64,000 nucleotides of DNA from CAYSPT01 sp964432985. GTDB taxonomy: Bacteria > Muiribacteriota > CAYSPT01. Location: NCBI GenBank assembly GCA_964432985.1, contig CAYSPT010000016.1, positions 20,277-84,276 of the forward strand, given 5' to 3'. The position numbers and the translations under genes were made by a program. Below the pieces are notes generated by a model that made no database searches, was not told the origin of the DNA, and saw nothing but the letters and a program-made list of their open reading frames with translations. Below are positions 1 through 7,697 of the stretch, in pieces. Each line of letters starts with the position of its first letter. Within the stretch, counting starts at the first letter, position 1.

Positions 1-2
1 AG

Positions 3-491
3 ATCACGGTCTGGCTGATAAACAACGTGGTCGATCCGGCTGAATTCGCCGCCCGGCGGCCGCAGCCGCCGCAATCCCTCCCGCCTCCTTCTCCTTCGGA
101 GCGTGTCCTGGAGCCATGCTCCCTGGTCTGGGTGGTGGATGGCGACACCCTGAAAGTCTCCTGGCGCGGCCAGGAGACGTTCGTGCGTATGTTGAGGATC
201 AACACCCCGGAAAAGAACAGATACGGTTACAAGCAGGCCACCGATACCCTGCGGTCGTTTGTAGAGGGCAAGACGTTGTATCTCGAATTCGAGTCATCCG
301 GAGATCCTTCTACCGATGCCTACAAACGGCTCCTCGCCTACGTCTACGCCGGGGACAGGAATGTCAACATCGAAATGGTCCGCAGCGGCTGGACCCATTT
401 CTGGACCAAGTTCGGGGCCGGCAAGTACGAACTGGATTTCAGGGCGGCTCAAAAGGAAGCCCAGGAGAAGAAAAAGGGACTATGGCGCTGA
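3..491 (+). CDS. Thermonuclease (SNase-like) family protein, 5' partial
   Basis: Staphylococcal-nuclease-like phosphodiesterase, probably exported. The frame is open from base 3 to the window edge, so the true start is probably upstream; the first internal candidate is GTG at 27. After a proline-rich linker comes the OB-fold nuclease core: VVDGDT, the VRMLRINTPE stretch holding the first Arg and the Glu of the active site, and YKRLLAYVY holding the second Arg. The protein ends at the usual family C-terminus (EKKKGLWR). The residues expected for Ca-dependent cleavage look intact. It overlaps uvrC by 10 bases, so the two are likely co-transcribed. Whether the natural substrate is DNA or RNA cannot be told. 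Confidence 0.85.
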   Translation: MTVWLINNVVDPAEFAARRPQPPQSLPPPSPSERVLEPCSLVWVVDGDTLKVSWRGQETFVRMLRINTPEKNRYGYKQATDTLRSFVEGKTLYLEFESSGDPSTDAYKRLLAYVYAGDRNVNIEMVRSGWTHFWTKFGAGKYELDFRAAQKEAQEKKKGLWR

Positions 492-2323
492 GAAAAAAGG
501 ATGTTGGCAGAATTCCCTCCGGGCCCGGAGTGTACTTGCTCAAGGACGCAACCGGCACGGTGGTGTACGTAGGTAAAGCCAAAGCGCTGCGCAGCCGTCT
601 CAAGAGTTATATCGATCCGGAAAAAGAGCCGAATCCGCGCCGACGCCTGCTGGTAGAGGTTGTGGTTTCGGTTGAACACCTGTCCACCGACAGCGAAGTG
701 GAAGCCCTGGTCCTGGAAAATGTTCTCATCAAGGAGCACCGACCCCGGTACAACGTGGAGTTTCGTGACGACAAGACCTACCCCTACCTGAAGCTTACCG
801 TTCACGAGCGGTTCCCGCGGCTGCTCAAGACCCGGCGGGTGGTCGAGGACGGTTCCCTCTACTTCGGGCCGTATGTCAGCGCCGTGACGGTGAACCGGCT
901 CCTGCGGTTCATCGCCCGTCATTTCGGGGTGGGCTCCTGCGGCGGGGAGCGGGTAAAGACGGGTAAACCCTGTTTCAACTACCACATCGGCCGGTGCCTG
1001 GGCGCCTGCGGCGGGATGATCGGCAGTGATCCGTACCGGGAGCAGGTGAACCGGGTCAAAACAATGCTGGAGGGCAACTTTGAACTGGCCATCGCAGCCG
1101 CCGAGCAGGAGATGTGGGCAGCGGCTTCACGGAATGATTTCGAGCGTGCCGCCCGTCTGCGGGATTTAATGAACGGTCTTAAGAGGATGTCTCAGGAACA
1201 GAAAGCTGAACGGCTCAAGGCCCGCGACGGAGACGCTGTGGGACTGGCCCTGGCCCTGGACTGCGTGTGTGTGCAGGTCTTTCAGGTTCGGGACGGCAAG
1301 ATTACCGGCCGGCGGGCGTTTTACGGGGAAGTTCCGGCGGATGAGGATTCACCCGCGGAGTTGATCCGGTCGTTTCTTTTTCAGCATTACTGTCAAGGCA
1401 ATGACGGGGAAAACGTGCCGGGTCTCATCATGCTGCAGCAGGAGCCGTCTGAGCAGGCTGAAACCCGCCTTCATCTGGAAAAAATCCGCGGCGGAAAGAT
1501 CAAGCTGTGGGTCCCTAAGCGGGGTGATGCCAGCCGCCTGGTGAAACTGGCGGTACGCAACGCCCGGGAACTCGGGCAGATCAAGACACGGGAGAAAGCC
1601 GTGTCCGACCATGCTGGAAAAGACCTGCAGCGGTGGGAAGCGTTTCTGAAGCGGTACTCACTGTCGTGGCAGCCGGAGTTGGTGGAGTGCTACGACGTGT
1701 CGAATATCCAGGGCATGCAGACGGTGGCTTCACGGGTTGTCTTCAAGGACGGGGCGCCATCCAAAAAGCTCTACCGCCGGTACCGCCTGCGCCCCACCGG
1801 GCAGCCGGACGATGTGGGGTCGATAAAAGAAACGCTTGCCCGCCGGGTGTCTCACCTATTAAACGGTTCCGAAGAGGAGCCGTCGCTTATCGTGGTGGAC
1901 GGGGGAACCCCCCAGGTAAACACCGCCCGCGCGGTGCTTGATGAGAAGGGGCTGGAGCACATCCCGGTGCTCGGTTTGGCCAAGCGCGAGGAGTCCATTC
2001 ACCTGCCCGGCGCCCGCTTCGCGATCCGCCTGGCGGATGGAAATATCTGGCTGCACCTGCTGACACATCTTCGCAACGAGGCCCACCGGTTTGCCATCTC
2101 CTACCACCGCAAGCTGCGATCACGGGCGGGAAAACGGTCGTTTCTGGACGATATCGAAGGAATCGGTCCGGCCCGGAGGAAAAAGCTGCTCACCCATTTC
2201 CGTGATGTGTCCGGTATCGCCGCCGCCGGCGTCGATGATGTGTCGCGCCTGCTTAAGTGCGGGCGGCAGGTAGCGCAGCGGGTGGTGTCGGCGGCTATCG
2301 CCCGCCAGGCGATTTATCGCTAA
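482..2323 (+). CDS. uvrC: UvrABC system protein C
   Basis: Dual-incision nuclease subunit of nucleotide excision repair. I place the start at ATG 482 (MALRKKDVGRIPSGPGVY), which gives 613 residues, the normal family length; the frame is open further upstream but that part is not UvrC-like. In order: GIY-YIG nuclease domain (about 11-93), a four-Cys cluster near 154-176 matching the iron-sulfur ligands known in UvrC, the UVR UvrB-binding motif (about 208-244), the RNase H-like 5' nuclease with Asp in YDVSNIQG and VVDGGTP (about 400-530), and a C-terminal helix-hairpin-helix pair (IEGIGPARRKKLL). The stop codon lies in the first unit of a 19-bp tandem repeat. Confidence 0.97.
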   Translation: MALRKKDVGRIPSGPGVYLLKDATGTVVYVGKAKALRSRLKSYIDPEKEPNPRRRLLVEVVVSVEHLSTDSEVEALVLENVLIKEHRPRYNVEFRDDKTYPYLKLTVHERFPRLLKTRRVVEDGSLYFGPYVSAVTVNRLLRFIARHFGVGSCGGERVKTGKPCFNYHIGRCLGACGGMIGSDPYREQVNRVKTMLEGNFELAIAAAEQEMWAAASRNDFERAARLRDLMNGLKRMSQEQKAERLKARDGDAVGLALALDCVCVQVFQVRDGKITGRRAFYGEVPADEDSPAELIRSFLFQHYCQGNDGENVPGLIMLQQEPSEQAETRLHLEKIRGGKIKLWVPKRGDASRLVKLAVRNARELGQIKTREKAVSDHAGKDLQRWEAFLKRYSLSWQPELVECYDVSNIQGMQTVASRVVFKDGAPSKKLYRRYRLRPTGQPDDVGSIKETLARRVSHLLNGSEEEPSLIVVDGGTPQVNTARAVLDEKGLEHIPVLGLAKREESIHLPGARFAIRLADGNIWLHLLTHLRNEAHRFAISYHRKLRSRAGKRSFLDDIEGIGPARRKKLLTHFRDVSGIAAAGVDDVSRLLKCGRQVAQRVVSAAIARQAIYR

Positions 2324-2384
2324 ATAAGCGATTTATCGCTAAACAAGCGATTTATCGCTAAATAAGCGATTTATCGCTAAATAA
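2309..2384. repeat. Four 19-bp palindromic tandem repeats spanning two convergent stop codons
   Basis: Unit GCGATTTATCGCTAAATAA is repeated four times, with one T-to-C change in copy 2. Each unit holds a perfect inverted repeat AGCGAT-TT-ATCGCT apart from the first, which lacks the leading A. The uvrC TAA (2321-2323) is in copy 1 and the TAG of the minus-strand phospholipase gene (2377-2379) is in copy 4, so the array is the whole convergent intergenic region. It could act as a bidirectional terminator or mRNA 3' stabiliser. Confidence 0.95.
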
Positions 2385-3981
2385 GCGGCCGCAGCCATTT
2401 AATCGCGGCCAGAAAATCAAGGATGGTTTTCAGTCTGCCCTTGGCGATGGCCGCCGGCCCGAACAGTTCCACCGGTACCTGGCCGTCCTTGCTGAGCCCC
2501 AGCGAGTACTTCCTTGAACTCTTGAGGTCTTCTATGATACTCAGAGCCGTCCGCGTGCCAAAAGAACCGGAATTGATGCAGGCCAGGACCTCGGAGTTGA
2601 TATCTTCGCTCATGGGGTCCATGTTATAGGTCCCCACTATGGTGACCTTCCGGTCGAAAACGAAGACCTTGGAATGGATCAACCGCTTGATTGTAAACAC
2701 CCAGACCTCGAGCTGCGGCATTGCCAACTGCATCTTCATCCAGTCTTTAATGAAAAAAGCCTGGGTGAGCAGGCTGTTGGAGCTTATCGGGCTGTTGGTA
2801 TGAAGGATAATCCGGACCCCTCGGTCATTGGCCCGCTGCAGGGACGCCATGGCTTTCTCGGTGAGCACCACGTAGGGGTTCTGGATGATGATCTCCTTCT
2901 CGGTAGCATCTATCAGTTGCACGATGGAATCGGTTATGTCGTTTCGTTCCCCGGCAATGGAGTGCTTGTCCAGGATCTTGACCGGGAAGAAACGGTCTCC
3001 CTGAAAGGGTATGTAATTCTCGTAGGTGGTGTTGGACGGGCACTTGACCAGCTCCTCGTTATAGATAGAGGGATCGAAGGAATAATCGCCGGTGGGCTCG
3101 TAGAGCTGTCCACCACGCATCCAGGCGTCCATAGCCGCTTCTGCCATCAAAAGATGGTCGCTCTTTGAAAACCAGTTTCCCAGCAGGTCTTTGTGGACCG
3201 AATAGCTTTCCAGCGAAGCGAACTCCTCGTCGAAGGCCACGGTTATTACCCGGCTGATGAACTCGCCTTCCATGATTACGTCGACGTCCAGGTTCACCGT
3301 GGGATCATCGTCGGGATCAGCGAAATTGCACCTGGCGATGTTGCGTCCGCCGGTGATGACGTACTGGCCGTCCACCACCAGGATCTTGTCGTGGTTTGAA
3401 GAAATAAAATACTTGAGCCCGCACGGCAGGTCCGGCAGCCCCATGAGCATGGGATTGAATATTTTTACTTCAGCTCCGGCCGCCACCAGTTCCTGGAGGT
3501 AGTCCTGCCCCCCGCTGAAACGGCTGGCAAAGAACGATGAACCCCGGGCATCGATCATGAGCCGTATGCTGAGCCCTTCCTGTGCCTTCTTCAGCAGCAG
3601 GCCTGCGAAAGAGTCTCCGAACACGTCGTGCTCCAGGATGAAGTAGGTGGTGTCGATGCACTCCCTGGCATTCTGCATGATGTACCAGCGGGCGTTCCAG
3701 GCTTCGACATTGTCGGTAATGAGCCTGACACGGGTGTTTCGTGACGGAAGGGTCAGGTCGTCATAGGCGCTTTTTATACTGTCTCCGACCTCGTCGAACC
3801 CCAGATGCGCCGGGTTGTCATCGGAGATACATGGCAAACCCGGAACAACGAGAGCCAGCGTCAGGATCAAAGCAAAGAGCGCCCCGCGGGCTCCCGACGG
3901 TCCGGCGGATAAAGGGTTATGGTGTGATTGTTCCGTCATCATACTATGGTCATCCTGTTCATTGTCTGCCCGGTTACCCAA
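2377..3981 (-). CDS. Exported phospholipase D / cardiolipin synthase-like protein
   Basis: A phosphatidyltransferase or phosphodiesterase of the PLD superfamily with two HKD motifs: HDKILVVD near residues 196-203 and HSKVFVFD near 434-441, both followed by the expected GG/GT..N segment. One hydrophobic segment at about 33-52 acts as signal anchor, so the catalytic part is probably outside the inner membrane. The start could be ATG 3981 or an in-frame ATG about 14 codons later; the hydrophobic segment is kept either way. Cardiolipin synthases usually have two N-terminal helices, so this is better called a PLD-family protein of unknown substrate. The C-terminus is encoded at the edge of the 19-bp repeat array. 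Confidence 0.85.
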   Translation of the reverse strand: MGNRADNEQDDHSMMTEQSHHNPLSAGPSGARGALFALILTLALVVPGLPCISDDNPAHLGFDEVGDSIKSAYDDLTLPSRNTRVRLITDNVEAWNARWYIMQNARECIDTTYFILEHDVFGDSFAGLLLKKAQEGLSIRLMIDARGSSFFASRFSGGQDYLQELVAAGAEVKIFNPMLMGLPDLPCGLKYFISSNHDKILVVDGQYVITGGRNIARCNFADPDDDPTVNLDVDVIMEGEFISRVITVAFDEEFASLESYSVHKDLLGNWFSKSDHLLMAEAAMDAWMRGGQLYEPTGDYSFDPSIYNEELVKCPSNTTYENYIPFQGDRFFPVKILDKHSIAGERNDITDSIVQLIDATEKEIIIQNPYVVLTEKAMASLQRANDRGVRIILHTNSPISSNSLLTQAFFIKDWMKMQLAMPQLEVWVFTIKRLIHSKVFVFDRKVTIVGTYNMDPMSEDINSEVLACINSGSFGTRTALSIIEDLKSSRKYSLGLSKDGQVPVELFGPAAIAKGRLKTILDFLAAIKWLRPLI

Positions 3982-4105
3982 TTAGATTGATTCACCTATA
4001 TATTATACAAAAGAAGGTGCAAAACTTCCAAGTTATCCGTTACTGCCGTAAAGTCTTTGCTTTAGCCGTGAGGAGTTTCCAAAGATTGGTTCCCGTCGAT
4101 CCTAA

Positions 4106-4990
4106 TCAGCCCGTGACCATCTGAAGCAGGTTGAACAGTGCATAGAGTATGATCCCGGTTAAAAGTGGGACACAGAGCACACCCGTGACCGCCAGCACTG
4201 CGGCCATGGCCCCGTAGATAGTCTCGAAAAACATGTTTTGGTCCCGGACCAGCTCTTCCATGAGTGAAAATGACGTGATCCCGGTCCGTTCGCGCAGCGC
4301 CCTGACCGGTGCGGACGCTGTAAACAGCCGCGCAGTACGTTCGATGCGCACCAGTATCTTTTGCTCAATCCGCTCGTGCCGTTTCAGGCATATCAGGTAG
4401 AGCAGCGTGTAGAGGCCCAACGCGCTCCAATAAAACCACCGTTCCGCTTCCGCCGCTTCGGGAAGTGACACTATGAGACACAGAAAACCAACGATAGCCA
4501 GCAGGCCGGAAACGAAGAAGAACACGAAGAAATGTTTGAACAGGCGTTTCAGGGTGACATAGAGTTGCCGGTGGGTGACGGCGAAAAGGACCAGGTTGGG
4601 CAGTATACCTATACTGTACCCCAGCAGGAGCACCACGATGTTGTAGAGACCGGCCTTCCCGGCTGCTTTAAACGTACGGCGCACGCTGCCGAAACCCTCG
4701 TTTATCCAGAGACCCGCCACGGTAGACAGCACGAACAGTACGGGCATCCCGAAAAAAAACATCGGGCCGCCCAGCACCCGCTCCAGGGCGATGAGCGCAA
4801 TAACCAGGATAATCGTGGGAACATGACAGATGAGAAAAACGGCCGAAAACAAAAGCAATCCGAGGACGGTGAAGGTAATCCATTCGGGCAGCAGTAGACA
4901 GGCTGTACCAAAGACAACCGGCAGCCAGTCGGCGGCCAGCCGCACCCCCGTGTGCTTCGCCGGGACCTTTATGTCGGGATTTTCATTCAT
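4106..4990 (-). CDS. Polytopic membrane protein of unknown function
   Basis: 294 residues with roughly seven hydrophobic segments (about 19-36, 38-70, 77-96, 114-138, 153-174, 187-203 and 254-290) and a cytosol-like basic/amphipathic stretch at 205-250 (RHERIEQKILVRIERTARLF). I do not recognise the family: no transporter signature or catalytic motif is visible. It stands alone between an exported phospholipase on the same strand (124 bp downstream) and a divergent ankyrin-DnaJ gene, so context gives no firm role. The start ATG 4990 fits the hydrophobicity pattern (short polar N-terminus, then helix). Confidence 0.7.
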   Translation of the reverse strand: MNENPDIKVPAKHTGVRLAADWLPVVFGTACLLLPEWITFTVLGLLLFSAVFLICHVPTIILVIALIALERVLGGPMFFFGMPVLFVLSTVAGLWINEGFGSVRRTFKAAGKAGLYNIVVLLLGYSIGILPNLVLFAVTHRQLYVTLKRLFKHFFVFFFVSGLLAIVGFLCLIVSLPEAAEAERWFYWSALGLYTLLYLICLKRHERIEQKILVRIERTARLFTASAPVRALRERTGITSFSLMEELVRDQNMFFETIYGAMAAVLAVTGVLCVPLLTGIILYALFNLLQMVTG

Positions 4991-5106
4991 CGAATAGTTA
5001 TGTTACTCGTCTGTGAAGGTGAGATACAAGGTAACGCCGCCTAAAACAGGTTTTTACTCCGGGCCATTTTTCGGCTTATCAAACCGAATAAACCAGTTGG
5101 GATGTC

Positions 5107-5136
5107 TTGACAGGAAGGGAGTACATGAACCATTAT
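5107..5136 (+). promoter_or_regulatory. Candidate sigma-70 promoter for the ankyrin-DnaJ gene
   Basis: Perfect -35 TTGACA (5107-5112), 18-base spacer, then a weak -10 CATTAT (5131-5136), 53 bases before the ATG at 5189. The -35 is convincing but the -10 matches only four of six. Confidence 0.4.
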
Positions 5137-5188
5137 CAACAAGAGAGAAAAAACACATCATTGCTCAAATAAACTGGGTGGTACCGTA

Positions 5189-6301
5189 ATGAAGAAAACT
5201 TGTCCAGGCGGTTCCGGACAGATAAACTCACGTTTACTCAAGGCGGTGCGTGCTAGAGATACCGTCGCGGTGGAAGAACTGCTTGCTTCGGGAGCAGACA
5301 TCCGGATATTTGAAAAGACCGGCGGGCTTATTTCCCGGGCGATTAATAGCGGCAGCATTGATATGGTAAGGTGCCTTATTCATCACGGAGCAACACTCAA
5401 GGGAGAGCATCTTTTCAAAGCGGTCGCGACCGGGAAGACGCCTGTTGTCAAGCTCCTTTTAGACGAAGGGCTTCCGATTGATTCCCGGGATGATGCCGGT
5501 GCTTCACCGCTGATGTATGCGGCGGCGGCGGGTTCTGTGCAGCTTGTCAATGTCCTGGTAAAGCACGGATCGGATACCGCCTTGTGTGATACCTTCGGAC
5601 GCACGGCGCTCATGTATGCCGCCCGTGGTGGCAGCGGTGCCGAGGTTGTTACGATGCTTCTCGCCTGCAGAGGTGATGTCAACGCCGTGGACGGCGACGG
5701 CAACACAATCCTTATTCTGGCTGCGGGTACGGACAATCCCGTGGTAGTGAATATTCTCCTCGAGGATGGCGCTGACGTTAATATCGCCAACAATCGTGGC
5801 CGTACAGCCCTGATGGAAGGGGCCCGCAACGGGTGCCTTGCTGTCACTTCTTTGCTCCTTGAGCACGGGGCGGATGTCATGGCGAAAGACCATGGAGGAA
5901 ACACCGCTTTAATGTCCGCCATCGCACGGCGCCACCGGGCTGTTGCCGATGTGCTCAAGCTGGAAATGGCACAGAGGAAGGCGGCTGAGGAACCTCCCCC
6001 CGATCCCGAAGAGGAGCAGCGGCGCTTCGAGCAGCGGGCCCGGCTCTGGGAGGAAGCCCGGCAGCAGCGGTCTTCGAAAATCCACCGCGTAGACGATTCC
6101 GAAGCAGAGAATCCGTACATCATTCTGGGATTGGATCCCGGCGCCGGAAAAAAGGAAATCAAGGCCGCCTACCGGGTTCTGATGAAGGATTGTCATCCAG
6201 ACCGATTCACTACCCAGCCGCAGTGGGTGCGTGACGAAGCCGCGCGCCGCTCGAAAGAGGCAAACAAAGCCTACCGGACACTGATGAAAAAGAATGATTA
6301 A
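5189..6301 (+). CDS. Ankyrin-repeat protein with C-terminal DnaJ domain
   Basis: 370 residues. About seven ankyrin repeats fill residues 15-250 (repeated motifs such as GRTALMYAARGG, GNTALMSAIARRH), followed by a charged Glu/Arg-rich linker (about 252-300) and a complete J domain (about 308-368) containing the HPD tripeptide at 335-337 needed to stimulate Hsp70 ATPase. There is no signal peptide, so it is probably cytoplasmic. The architecture suggests a co-chaperone that delivers ankyrin-bound clients to DnaK; that is inference. It is a single-gene unit convergent with the next gene. A better start than ATG 5189 is not apparent. Confidence 0.88.
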   Translation: MKKTCPGGSGQINSRLLKAVRARDTVAVEELLASGADIRIFEKTGGLISRAINSGSIDMVRCLIHHGATLKGEHLFKAVATGKTPVVKLLLDEGLPIDSRDDAGASPLMYAAAAGSVQLVNVLVKHGSDTALCDTFGRTALMYAARGGSGAEVVTMLLACRGDVNAVDGDGNTILILAAGTDNPVVVNILLEDGADVNIANNRGRTALMEGARNGCLAVTSLLLEHGADVMAKDHGGNTALMSAIARRHRAVADVLKLEMAQRKAAEEPPPDPEEEQRRFEQRARLWEEARQQRSSKIHRVDDSEAENPYIILGLDPGAGKKEIKAAYRVLMKDCHPDRFTTQPQWVRDEAARRSKEANKAYRTLMKKND

Positions 6302-6312
6302 AAAACGGCGTA

Positions 6313-6387
6313 TCAGTACGGAATCCTAATGGGTTGCCCTGGAACGTTTGTGTTAAAAACTGTATTCATCGGTCAGTACGGAATCCT
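6313..6387. repeat. 15-bp gene-end duplication, copies 60 bp apart
   Basis: TCAGTACGGAATCCT occurs at 6313-6327 and 6373-6387. On the minus strand the second copy encodes the last four residues and TGA stop of the downstream exported protein; the first lies beyond the stop. This is the same gene-end pattern seen at other loci in the window. Confidence 0.7.
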
Positions 6388-7500
6388 CAACAGAATCGGT
6401 TGGTAGATCGCTGGCTGGATGTAAATGGCGTAGATGGCGTCTTTGGTGTGAAAAATCTCTTTTCCCGAGTAGTATGAAACCGGCATGTCCCGGTTTACTT
6501 TCGGCAGAGCCGGGGGGGTGTACACGACCTCTTTCTCCGCGTTCTTCAGGGTGGCAAAATTGTCGAAAACCACCCGGATGATGTCTCCCGATCCCAACTG
6601 GCAGTAAATGATGACATACTTGTTCAGGTAACGGTTGAACGACAGGGAGCACTCCCCCGCCACATCGTGGAGAAATCGTCCCGCGTCCCGCTTCAAGCAT
6701 GTCCAGGATCCGTCGTCCCGCAGGTAACTATACGCGGTGTAATCTTCAATTAAGGCTGGTCGTACCCGGGTGATCTGGACCGGTATTCCGTATTCTCCGG
6801 GAGCCGCCTTGCCGTGTCCGATAAGGTAGATATACCGGTCTTTGAGCAGCACCGAGTCACCGAAGGTGGGCTGGCTCTCGTCGAACAGTAATCCCAGGCG
6901 TTTGAACTCCACCGCCTCTCCCACTCTCCACTGCGGCGGCTTGTCCCACCGGGCCAACCCGGTACCCCGGACCACGAAAGGAAACGGTTTCAGTTCTGGA
7001 TCGATGGTGATAATCATGTAGTAAAGGTAGACGGTTCCCGAGAGATTCACTCCGTCGATGGCCCAGAAGCGCCACACCGCCGGGGACTCTTCCGGATGGT
7101 TCTTGATGACCTGTACCACGCGGCCGTTTTCCTTGTAGAATGTAAAGGGAAGATCTGGAACGTTTTCCGCCCCCGGCGTCGGGGTGAACGCCAGGGAGTT
7201 GGAAAGCATGGCTGTCATGACGACAGCTTCGTCGAAGGTGTCGTTCACCGAGACTTCTTTTTTCCAGCTTCCCAGAATGGTGTCGCCGAAGGTCCACATG
7301 GTTAGATCATCGGTCAGTGCAATCGGGGTTACACCGTCCTGCCCCAGAACGTCCACTTTGCGGTCAGGTCCCAGTATTCCCAGGTTCTCCGTAAGCCCAG
7401 CGGTCCGCCCTTCGCCGAAGCATATTCCCGGTAGTGCATAACCGGTCAGAAGCAAGGCAGCAAGCAGGCAGCCAAAGTTAGTTGTTCTGCATGTGGTCAT
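6373..7500 (-). CDS. Exported DUF4185-like beta-propeller protein
   Basis: Likely secreted or periplasmic. I place the start at ATG 7500, giving MTTCRTTNFGCLLAALLLTG with a normal signal peptide ending near GICFGEG; a longer frame from 7599 would read through a repeat array and bury that signal. The segment VTPIALTDDLTMWTFGDTILG and later blade-like repeats (SWTCLKRDAGRFLHDVAGEC) resemble DUF4185/glycosidase-like propellers. No enzymatic activity can be assigned. A TATACT box lies only about ten bases upstream of this ATG, so transcription could be near-leaderless; no Shine-Dalgarno is seen. Its final codons are duplicated downstream. Confidence 0.72.
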   Translation of the reverse strand: MTTCRTTNFGCLLAALLLTGYALPGICFGEGRTAGLTENLGILGPDRKVDVLGQDGVTPIALTDDLTMWTFGDTILGSWKKEVSVNDTFDEAVVMTAMLSNSLAFTPTPGAENVPDLPFTFYKENGRVVQVIKNHPEESPAVWRFWAIDGVNLSGTVYLYYMIITIDPELKPFPFVVRGTGLARWDKPPQWRVGEAVEFKRLGLLFDESQPTFGDSVLLKDRYIYLIGHGKAAPGEYGIPVQITRVRPALIEDYTAYSYLRDDGSWTCLKRDAGRFLHDVAGECSLSFNRYLNKYVIIYCQLGSGDIIRVVFDNFATLKNAEKEVVYTPPALPKVNRDMPVSYYSGKEIFHTKDAIYAIYIQPAIYQPILLRIPY

Positions 7501-7572
7501 GATGTGTTTCAGTATAGCACAATGGGATGGCGCAGTAATGTAAGGTGTCTGTTGAAATGTGTCCTCAGTCGT

Positions 7573-7654
7573 CTTATACTTAAGTAGACTTATACTCAAG
7601 TAGTTTTATACTCAAATAGCCTTGATACTCAAGTAGCCTTGATACTTAGTATAC
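7573..7654. repeat. Degenerate 16-17 bp tandem repeat between divergent exported-protein genes
   Basis: About five units related to CTTATACTCAAGTAG (for example 7573-7588, 7589-7604, 7605-7620, 7621-7637). The array fills most of the space between the divergent genes starting at 7500 and 7698. Each unit carries a TATACT-like box, so the array could provide several weak -10 elements. Function unknown. Confidence 0.8.
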
Positions 7655-7697
7655 GCCCTGAGGGCGCAATTCAATAGGCGAGAAAGGACAGTCCCTG

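Noticed and set aside
116..481. N-terminal extension of UvrC to position 116
   Set aside because: It overlaps the nuclease gene in another frame and shows no similarity to UvrC; ATG 482 gives normal length and start.
2309..2384. CRISPR array
   Set aside because: Units are directly adjacent with no spacers and no cas genes are present.
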